From Dimargaris cristalligena (lineage: Eukaryota > Kickxellomycota > Dimargaritomycetes > Dimargaritales > Dimargaritaceae), in the NCBI GenBank assembly GCA_027576995.1, contig JANBQC010000361.1, positions 1 to 28,518 on the forward strand: DNA of 28,518 nucleotides. Direction: 5' to 3'. A model generated the notes under the pieces. The model worked only from the letters and a program-made list of their open reading frames with translations, searched no databases and was not told the DNA's origin. Within the stretch, counting starts at the first letter, position 1. Each line of letters begins with the position of its first letter. The translations under genes and the position numbers were made by a program. Shown one piece after another: positions 21,351 to 28,518 of the stretch.

Positions 21351-22251
21351 ATGCTCGCCAACCTCAGATTACTCATCTGTAGCCGCATCAAGCTGCTGAA
21401 AATCGTCGCAACCGCGGTCGTTATGGCCGTGTTTAGCCTCGATGTTGCCGCAATCGCCATATTTGGTGGCGCCACTGCCCATGAAATCCCTGAGGTAATG
21501 GCCGTGACATTTGTTGTCTAACCAAGGCGATCTATATTATATCCCGTCAATTTCCTCTGGCATCCTATTTCTCCCTGTCTAACCACCATTCTTTTATATT
21601 TTATTATGCATATTGTCCAACCCCATGGCATCTGTCGCTCGATAGAATTTTCATTTGTTCAACGACCTCATTCTCAATCTGCTTATTATTGGAGCGATTA
21701 TCGGAATGGCGGTTAAAATGATGCTCGCCCTCCGAGTCCGAAGCATAGAGATCGGGTACGAATATAAACTGGAGCACTGGCCCTACGTAGTGTTTTTGCT
21801 TTTTATGTAAGTGTCTATTGGCTGGATTGATCTCCACTTTGGATTGTTTTCCTAAAGTCAGAACCATACAGGTATATGATACTTTTGTGTCAGTCTTTTA
21901 TATATATATGTTGATTGGTGAAATCATACCTCTGTCATAGCTGAACTCCGACTACACCGTTAAACCTAACTATATATATCATTATTTATGCGGTGTTGTT
22001 ATTTGTAATTAATCGCTATTTCCAGTGTTACCTTCAAATGCCTATCGGTGAACGACATCTTTTTTAAAGTCGGCCATACCGATGACATCGTCACGAAAAG
22101 CCTGGACCTGCTTCGGGCTACTGGCTACACCACTCTGGTCGTAGCTTTTCTTACGACTATGTTTACTGGAGTGATTGTCCTTTCTGGTAAATGCTTCGCT
22201 AAAAACCGTAGCAAGATACATATCTTCCCCGATTCTAAAATCGATCTGTAG
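21351..22251 (+). CDS. Orphan four-helix integral membrane protein (176 aa), three exons
   Basis: Exons 21351-21494, 21646-21806 and 22026-22251 join cleanly (phases 0 and 2) across introns of 151 and 219 nt with GTAATG...ATAG and GTAAGT...CCAG borders; the total, 531 nt, is an exact reading frame. Four strongly hydrophobic segments fall at about residues 17-40, 54-76, 93-112 and 134-156. They are separated by charged loops, one with RVRSIEIGYEYKLEH between helices 2 and 3. The N-terminus (LRLLICSRIKLLK) is basic and probably cytosolic; the C-terminus (FAKNRSKIHIFPDSKIDL) is also basic, so both ends would face the cytosol. The layout resembles MARVEL or tetraspan proteins, but I see no diagnostic motif and assign no family. 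The gene is convergent with ALG2. Confidence 0.7.
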
Positions 22252-22579
22252 CCCGATATATATATATATGTACCAAGTATTAAAAAGGGGGTCAAACTCG
22301 GTTAGATATCGAGCCCGGATTTACCAACAGTGCCATACATAAGTTGTCATATATATTTTTTTATGTTTCGTTTTATCCTTAGCGCCGTATTAAAATAACA
22401 AACTTCACCTGGGCTAGTTTAAATCATATAAGATGTTTGTATTGTATATATTAAAAAATGATTGAACGTAATGGAAGGGTTAGTGGCAATTAGAAGTAAG
22501 GCCCTCGTAATTGGTCCCTCGCTATTCACACGGAAGTGGCTAATGCTTTAATTAGTTTGAACACTGTCCCATTTGCCCA
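22252..22579. other. AT-rich spacer between two convergent genes
   Basis: About 330 nt between the stop of the four-helix protein gene and the stop of ALG2. It holds an AT dinucleotide run (22256-22269) and T- and A-rich tracts that suit 3' ends. No gene is seen. Confidence 0.6.
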
Positions 22580-24592
22580 CTAGTAGTTTGTCATCCGGAT
22601 GAATGCGTACAGCCCCAGAGCCACAAGCGTAATAACAGCACCCATGAGAGTTTCAAACCAGTCCGAGGCCGGCTCCGCGGCCATTTCCCGAATCAGGGTA
22701 TCTAGGGATTTGACAAAGGTACTTAAGGCAAACCGGGCTTTCACGTGCTCGCGACCACACTCACCCATCCGGCCCGGATCGTCCTCTTTCAGTAGAATCT
22801 CATGGATAGGCTGGGCGAATTCCGCGGCGGTGGGGGGTCTCAGGAACCCGGTCTCGCCATCCCGAACCGTTTCGCAGGGCCCGCCGCTGTTCACCGCGAT
22901 GACGGGGAGGCGGGAGTACATGGCTTCGAGGGGAACGATACCGAAATGTTCGTTACTGGGGGTGTACACGAGGCACAGGGCGTGGCGGAGGAGATAGGTT
23001 CGCTGGTTTTCGGAAAAGGAGGGGAGGAAGAGGACCTGGGTGGCGGGGTCGGTGGGCCCCTGGTCGTCCGGGCGAATGATTCGGGTTTGCAAACCAAGGG
23101 ATTGGGCCAGGGCATCGAGTTCGTTTAAATGATCGACGTTTTCGCTTACCCGAGGATCGTAGCCGCCTAGTTGTATGGTAAATATATGCATACAGAGTAT
23201 AATAGCCATCAGGCAGTCAATTTAGTCTTCCAGCTAGTCCGACAATAGAGTAAACCGGAGAGTATGCGTAATGATTCCTCGGTTCACTCAATTCAAAACC
23301 ACATATGATTCCCTCTATACGAGAGGGTAAGCCACTGGGTTGGTATTAATCCCCAGGAGAAAGATTGGGCTTACCGGCCACCACGAGCCGTAGGTTGGTG
23401 CGCCCACATTCCTTCCGCAAATAAGCCAGGGTTTCAATCGCCAGGTTAATGTTCTTTTTGCGCTCAAATCGGTTGATGGAGAGCAATGGGGGTTTGGGAG
23501 ACTCTAGTGGAAGGAGCCGCGGGTCGGTTAGGTCCGCGGGGGTGTCATAGAGCTCCAAATTGATGCCGGGGTACAACACGGTCAACCTATCCTTTAAAGC
23601 CGGGAACGTATTTTGAAACACCGCGGCCGTAAACTGGCTATTCACCACGATTCGGTCGGCCAGCTGGGTGGTATGTTCTTCTAGAGCATTGAACACCCGG
23701 CGATAGAGGTGGGTTTTGAGGGCTCCCCCGCCGGACTGGACGAGTAATTGATCGGGGAAATGGCCGTAGAATAACACGCGCGTATGCAATAGCTTGAGGA
23801 GCGGGATGTAGGCGGACAGTTGGTCGCAGATGACCACGTCGTAGGAGTTCCGGTGGTGCCAGAGGAGGTGGAGTACGAGGAGCCAGCCGCGGAGAATGGC
23901 GCACAAAATGTAGAAACGGCCGCCGAACGTGCGGGGCACTATAGTGTCACCGAGGACCTGTACCTTGAGGGTGCCTGGAAATTAGAGAGAGAGAGAGAGG
24001 GGGGGGGAAAGAATTTAGAGCGATGGCCGCATAAGTCCAAGGTTTTTCATGCTAGTTCGTCTAAGTGGTGGTGAGTGGGGTAAATGCGGTCGGTTTGATG
24101 TGGGCTATAATAGAGCAGGAGAGACCCTTGATCTACTTACTACTAAGCTCAAATTACTTACCATCGCGGGTCTCTCGGAAACAGTGCGAGGGGTCATGGT
24201 GTGATGTATAAACCGTGATGTCGTGGCCGACTTCCTGAAGGCCAACGGCGGCGTCCACGACGAGACGCTCGGCACCACCTATTATTTAGGAACCCATTCC
24301 AACCGGTATGTTAGTCAATAAGGGCGATCGAGAGTCGGGTGAGTTACAGCCATGGAGTACCAGACTGGACAGGCCGGGGCAGATTCGGGGAGCAATCACC
24401 TGTCGAATGGGGTACCCTTCTGCAATTGGTTAATAGCGGGGGACGGTGGTTATCTAGAGAAGCCTTACCGATACCAAGGTCGGGATGCACAAAGGCGATG
24501 CGGAGTTTCGGGGGTGATGGGGTCAACATGGGGAGTATGAATAGAGCTGGGATGACGGCAAGCTGGACCTGTGCCCTTGACAACACCTCCAT
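22580..24592 (-). CDS. ALG2: Alpha-1,3/1,6-mannosyltransferase ALG2
   Basis: Exons 24592-24469, 24278-24162, 23974-23375 and 23166-22580 (minus strand) all join in phase 1, giving 475 residues. ALG2 adds the second and third mannoses to the dolichol-linked oligosaccharide on the cytosolic ER face during N-glycan assembly. Family marks: [20 protein letters not shown] at the N-terminus, [73 protein letters not shown], and the GT4 E-x7-E motif in [13 protein letters not shown] followed by [12 protein letters not shown]-terminal hydrophobic segment ([12 protein letters not shown]) fits a membrane anchor. Of two starts, MEVLS (24592) adds a hydrophobic leader ([15 protein letters not shown]) and MLTPS gives a shorter form. 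A GA-repeat on the plus strand at 23984-23999 forms the pyrimidine tract of intron 2. Confidence 0.95.
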
Positions 24593-24737
24593 TGGCCCTA
24601 GGGTATTGCGCCTGGGGGAACGCAGTTGCGGGGCCAGTTCCCCTCCCTCATTAAGTCCCACGGCAGGCTTTCTCCATCGGGGGTGGCTTTGATGGTCTCG
24701 GCAGAGCCACTTGTGTCTTTTATGGGGGTGTTTGAGA

Positions 24738-24795
24738 GAGAAAGAGGTTAAACCGCGGCCATTCTATCAGATTATAATGGCCGAGACTCTTTCTC
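24738..24795. repeat. Interrupted palindrome upstream of ALG2
   Basis: The outer arms are GAGAAAGAG (24738-24746) and CTCTTTCTC (24787-24795), exact reverse complements. The inner arms are CGGCCATT (24756-24763) and AATGGCCG (24776-24783), also exact, around a 12-nt loop. The whole element lies about 145-200 bp upstream of the ALG2 ATG. It could extrude as a stem or offer paired factor sites; the function is inferred. Confidence 0.6.
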
Positions 24796-25253
24796 CTATC
24801 ACCAAGTTTAATTCAAGCCCCTTTTCCTCAGTCAGCCGCTGAAACACAACTAACTGTTCGATTCAATACAATCCATATGGCCAAGTATTATATTGGCTGG
24901 TTGGTTGGAACATAAGCCGCTGTACCACTTAAACCGCCGGGCAGAGGGAAGCCTCCTCTGGCTTAGGACCCCTTTTACCAGCAAACTATCCTCGCCCTGC
25001 AGCCCGTCCGGAACTCCTCCCCCCAGCTGCTGTGAAGACGTCTGAGCTGTGTGACCAGCTCCCACATAGCTACGGAAGGAACCTGTGCCACCAAGTCAAT
25101 TTGCCCGTCGCCCTTGCTTGGTTAGCCGACCCGGCCTTCCCACCAGAAGTTAGCAGCCACTCCCCCCATACGCTAGACGAGGCCAGACCAGACCAGACAC
25201 CCACGATATGTACCTTCCGCCTCGTGACAATCCCGGATAGCCCTTCCCCCTCG

Positions 25254-25262
25254 TATATATAA
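25254..25262 (+). promoter_or_regulatory. TATA box of the low-complexity protein gene
   Basis: TATATATAA lies 210 bp upstream of the ATG at 25473, followed by pyrimidine-rich leader DNA. If used, the mRNA leader would be about 170 nt and would include a duplicated 13-mer. Confidence 0.4.
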
Positions 25263-25472
25263 CCAGCGCATCCTCTTTCCGCTCCACTGACCTTCCATTT
25301 ATTTAGTTTCACCTTTAACCACCATTACATTGCCTTCCTTTCCATTCATTAATTAACCAGCGCATCTTCCATTGCCGTCTTAACCCTTTAATACGTTGAA
25401 TGTAAATAACCTATCTATTCCGGAGATACCTACCCTTTATTAAACCACCCATTCTATATACTGCCTCTGGCC

Positions 25473-26540
25473 ATGAAGCTCACCTATTTCTTCCGGTCCA
25501 GAAAGGTCACTGTTGAGGACGGGATGGACCCAGCCAAACCCGCGGCCTCTTCTTCGAATAATAATGCGCGCCCCCCCCGAGCCCGGCGCTCTGCTGCTCT
25601 ACCTAATAAGTCAGCCGGGTCCGTGAAACCCCGGCCCGGCCCACTACCATCCAACCGCGCCCCTCCGATTGCTGCGACACGGACGCCTGAGCCGAAAACG
25701 CCCACGAAACCGACCCCACGCGTCCTAAAAAATAGTTCCTCCCTTCACCAGTGCGCCCTGGCCAAACCATCCCCAGCCGAGAACCATGTGAACCTGGCGA
25801 AACCATCCATTGTCTCAACGAGACCACCCGTACCCATACCAGCTCCCCAAGGTATTCAGCGGGGCTGTAACACCGCCCCTACCACGGCTACTACGACTAC
25901 TACTAGGATCACTACTACCACTACGATTAGCCCTGCCCCTGCCCCACCGGTTACAGCGCGTCGCAGCAAACGGGCGCGTGACGGGATTACCGAGACTAAT
26001 AACGAGGCCGAACCCATTCACTGGAACCCCCAGCGTAAACGGACCCTGCAGAATGGGTTGCAGCGCGACCTGCGGGCCATTGACCTGTCGCCCCGGAAAT
26101 CGACTACTACTTCGACTTCGCCGCCCCTCCACTCTACCCACACCATCTCCTATGTGGCCCCGGTCTCGTATCGCCCCACCCGGCCGAATTACTATATGTT
26201 TGGAGTGGCGACTCCCGGTGCTTCCTCGACTCGGTCGGTAACTTCCCGGCAGCAGCGACGCCCCGCTGTTCCACAGAACACACCCACATTGCCAACCCCG
26301 GCCCAGCATCATTCGGCGGGACACCATTACCACCACCAACCCTCCTCACCCGCGCCGCTTCCCCAGTACACCACGCCTCGGTCGAGTTACAATCCGTTTG
26401 TGATAAGTAGCAGCAGTGTGCCCCCTTCGTCTCCAACAACTACTACTACTACAGAGGCCGTCCCTTATCTAGAATTGCGGAATGGCAAACTACATTTAGC
26501 TCTGAAGAACCCGGCCCGGGTGGTTCCACGGCTGTTCTAA
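25473..26540 (+). CDS. Basic, Ser/Thr/Pro-rich low-complexity protein, unknown function
   Basis: A single exon of 355 residues; the ATG at 25473 (GGCCATGAAG) is the first in frame. Residues 25-110 are rich in Ala, Pro, Arg and Lys. A poly-Thr tract lies at about 135-150 and another near 325. A basic cluster (RRSKRARD) could be a nuclear localisation signal. The ends look better constrained: MKLTYFFRSRKVTVEDGMD at the start and VPYLELRNGKLHLALKNPAR near the C-terminus, which may be a short binding motif. SP and TP pairs are frequent, so phosphorylation by proline-directed kinases is possible. No domain is recognised; a disordered nuclear or regulatory protein is the most likely reading. Codon usage matches neighbouring genes. 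Confidence 0.7.
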   Translation: MKLTYFFRSRKVTVEDGMDPAKPAASSSNNNARPPRARRSAALPNKSAGSVKPRPGPLPSNRAPPIAATRTPEPKTPTKPTPRVLKNSSSLHQCALAKPSPAENHVNLAKPSIVSTRPPVPIPAPQGIQRGCNTAPTTATTTTTRITTTTTISPAPAPPVTARRSKRARDGITETNNEAEPIHWNPQRKRTLQNGLQRDLRAIDLSPRKSTTTSTSPPLHSTHTISYVAPVSYRPTRPNYYMFGVATPGASSTRSVTSRQQRRPAVPQNTPTLPTPAQHHSAGHHYHHQPSSPAPLPQYTTPRSSYNPFVISSSSVPPSSPTTTTTTEAVPYLELRNGKLHLALKNPARVVPRLF

Positions 26541-26746
26541 ATTCACTTTCCTTGGATAACAGTAGTGGTTTTACTTATTGATATTAATCCTCCGTACATT
26601 TTTTACCTCCCCCCCCTCCTTTCGCACCCCTTTCTTTGGAACATTGTAGAATAGCCTTCCCCGCCATTATCTTTAGCTAGCAGCCGTTTGGTTTGATCAG
26701 TTCGTATATAAACTTGGATTTCCCCCACCTGTCTAAACCCAACACC

Positions 26747-26772
26747 ATATATATATATATATATATATATAT
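26747..26772. repeat. (AT)13 microsatellite
   Basis: Thirteen perfect AT units between genes. A second, (AT)12, is in the first intron of the next gene. Confidence 0.9.
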
Positions 26773-27226
26773 GATAGCACCTGTGACTTGCTATTGGATA
26801 TTAATAACTGTATCATTTTACAACACACTATGATCACTACTTTATATATTGGACATTATACTGAGGGGGAGGGAATGAGGAGTCATACCCCCCTCAGCCA
26901 GTGCAGTGTAAAATAGATCAATAATTTAAACAGACATATTACTGACCAACGTTAATGAGGCCCCCAATGTCCAGTAGTAGTTTAGGTAGAGGGTGAACCA
27001 CTCGTTAAAGCAAGCCAGACTGCCCCAATTGTAATCCTCCTATTCGCACGCGGCTAAGTCGACTGGCCTGCATGGTAAGGGAGTGGAGGGAGGAGGGTTT
27101 CAGACCCCTCTCTCTGTACCCACCCGCCCAAGTCGGACTGTTTTCTCACTCTCCTCCTTCCTTTTAAGATCCACTCCGTCTTGCTGCATTTCTCTGGCTG
27201 TTTTCCCCTCCCTCCTTTTACTCCAG

Positions 27227-27232
27227 TATATA
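27227..27232 (+). promoter_or_regulatory. TATA-like element of the glycine cleavage H gene
   Basis: TATATA follows a pyrimidine-rich block and lies 50 bp upstream of the ATG at 27282. Supported by motif and spacing only. Confidence 0.4.
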
Positions 27233-27281
27233 CCTCCATTCCCCCGTTGTTGCTAGTAGCTTCCCTATTCTATTTCTCACC

Positions 27282-28194
27282 ATGCTCGCCTCCGCCATGC
27301 TCCCCCGCTTGATGACTCGCTGCTCGCCCCGGACCCCTCTGGTGCGCCCGGCCCCGCTCGCTCTTTGCCGGTACTACTCGAGCGGCGCTCACTGTAAGCC
27401 TCTGCCCACCTCCCCCTCTTTGGCCCAGTCAGCCCTAGAGCCTTGGACAGGGCACACCTCCTCCAGTCTGTTTTTCTCTGCTTCTTATTGGCCCTACTTC
27501 GCACTGTACTGACCAATCCACCCTATATATATATATATATATATATATGCTGATCCCTACCCATTCGCCCTAGTCACCAAATTCACCAAGACCCACGAAT
27601 GGGTACACTATAACGAAGGCACCGTCACGGTGGGCATCACCGATTTTGCCCAAAAACACCTGGGCGACGTCGTTTTCGTCGAACTGCCCGAAACTGAAGT
27701 CACGGTGGAAGCCAACGAGGCCGTCGGTAGCGTCGAAAGTGTCAAGGCCGCCAGTGATATCTACGCCCCTGCCAGCGGTATGATGGTGGAGGCCAACGAG
27801 GAGCTGGAAAACAACCCCGGTTTGATCAACAAGAGCCCGACCACCGAAGGTAATAAGGCTGATTAGTTAGTTAGTTAGTCAGTCTGTGTGTGATATGATC
27901 TCCTCAACTACTTTCAGCAATGTACAGAAAAGAAAGGATGGGATAGGAAAGGCGGAAAGGGGCGCTCCAAGCAATAGTAATAGGAATAGTAATTCTAACC
28001 CTAACTCCCGGTTGAACCACGAACCTTGCCGATAGACTAACCCTAACATGTGGCTGGCTTATTAACCCACTTACTTACTTGCTCTATCCCCCCCCATAGC
28101 GTGGATCTTCAAGCTCAAGGTCGACTCGGCTGAGGAACTCAAGGACTTGATGGACGCCAAGGAATACGAATCCTTCTGCTCGACCTCCGACTAG
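27282..28194 (+). CDS. GCSH: Glycine cleavage system H protein, mitochondrial
   Basis: Exons 27282-27393, 27574-27849 and 28100-28194 join in phase 1 at both introns, giving 160 residues. The H protein carries a lipoyl arm that shuttles the aminomethyl intermediate between the P, T and L proteins of the mitochondrial glycine cleavage complex. The first 35 or so residues are Arg-rich, lack acidic residues and end in RYYSSGA, a typical mitochondrial presequence. The mature part begins FTKTHEWVHYNEGTVTVGIT and has the lipoylation site in GSVESVKAASDIYAP, with the modified Lys in SVKAA. ELENNPGLINKSPTTE and AWIFKLKVDSAEELKDLMD complete the family pattern. Length is normal. Intron 1 has an (AT)12 tract near its acceptor. 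Confidence 0.96.
27525..27548. repeat. (AT)12 microsatellite in GCSH intron 1
   Basis: Twelve perfect AT units end 25 bp before the acceptor-side exon. The tract occupies the zone where a branch point and pyrimidine tract would lie. Confidence 0.9.
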
Positions 28195-28518
28195 ACTAAT
28201 GCGAGAATGAACCTGCCCATCCCCATTAACCGGCTGCTTCCCTCACGTACCCATTTCGTGATTCTACGTCCAGACCTGCACTCTATTAGCACCCCTGTCT
28301 GACCGACTTAATTATACTTATTAATAGAGTCCAATACTTCACCAACATTCCCCTCGCTTTAAGCCATCATCGGTCCATGGGTCGCCCTAGTAGTAGAATA
28401 CCATGTCTATATGGGAGTAGTTCAACAAGGCTGTATAACGGAAAATCCATTTGATGAGGCAAATACTACTGGTTGAAAATAAACATCCCACCGATTTTCC
28501 CATACACATATTGGTTAA
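28195..28518. other. 3' flank of GCSH to the window end
   Basis: About 320 nt without an ORF of note. An AATAAA hexamer at 28478-28483 could be a polyadenylation signal, though it lies nearly 290 nt from the stop. Confidence 0.45.

Larger units (their letters stand above)
24593..25472. other. Divergent intergenic region between ALG2 and the low-complexity protein gene
   Basis: About 880 nt holding both promoters. It contains an interrupted palindrome (24738-24795), a TATATATAA box (25254-25262) and a duplicated 13-mer (25260-25272 and 25354-25366). ORFs of about 70 codons on both strands (24850-25065, 25032-25262) lack protein character. Confidence 0.5.
26541..27281. other. Intergenic region with an (AT)13 microsatellite and the GCSH promoter
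   Basis: About 740 nt with no supported ORF. A perfect (AT)13 tract lies at 26747-26772. The right part is pyrimidine-rich (27130-27220) and leads into a TATATA at 27227-27232, 50 bp before the next ATG. Confidence 0.55.

Noticed and set aside
25815..26339. 174-codon minus-strand ORF in the low-complexity gene
   Set aside because: Shadow of a GC-rich frame; the plus frame has the good ATG and clean end.
1..28518. CRISPR arrays, rRNA genes, bacterial-type operons
   Set aside because: No regularly spaced direct repeats, no rRNA cores, and the spliced genes are eukaryotic.

Overview
The window looks like nuclear DNA of a filamentous, probably early-diverging fungus. Most genes are multi-exon, with short GT-AG introns (about 59-280 nt). 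Enzymes that are normally compact carry Ser/Thr/Pro-rich inserts. The gene set is fungal in type: ALG2, glycine cleavage H protein, a fungal bestrophin-like channel, an NmrA-like protein and a Ty3/Gypsy element. Placement in Zoopagomycota (Dimargaritales/Kickxellomycotina type) is a guess from style, not shown by the sequence.

Left edge (1-3324): the 3' end of a Ty3/Gypsy retrotransposon (integrase, polypurine tract, a compact 110-bp LTR) lies directly against a bestrophin-like channel ORF that has lost its 5' end. The element appears to have inserted into this gene. 3325-5066 is AT-rich with no convincing gene. 5067-6647 is a two-exon gene for a protein with a signal peptide or anchor followed by an F-box-like motif.

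Centre-left (7078-14839): a 58-aa acidic minus-strand ORF is divergent from a seven-exon adaptor-complex mu subunit (7406-10489). The mu gene is convergent with a minus-strand membrane-anchored short-chain dehydrogenase (10721-12126). Upstream of that lies a minus-strand NmrA-like Rossmann protein (12889-14839). A GATA-type palindrome sits between the last two.

Centre-right (14840-22251): about 4.4 kb without a convincing gene, then a possible four-exon orphan (19298-20295), then a well-supported three-exon gene for a 176-aa four-helix membrane protein (21351-22251) of no family I recognise.

Right (22580-28518): four-exon ALG2 on the minus strand (dolichol-linked mannosyltransferase), with an interrupted palindrome upstream; a single-exon basic low-complexity protein (25473-26540); and a three-exon mitochondrial glycine cleavage H protein (27282-28194). 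The genes do not form a pathway. This is ordinary housekeeping DNA with three or four orphan proteins. The best candidates for undescribed biology are the signal-bearing F-box protein, the four-helix orphan, the hidden 58-aa ORF and the retroelement/channel junction. All exon joins were worked out by hand from splice signals and reading phase.
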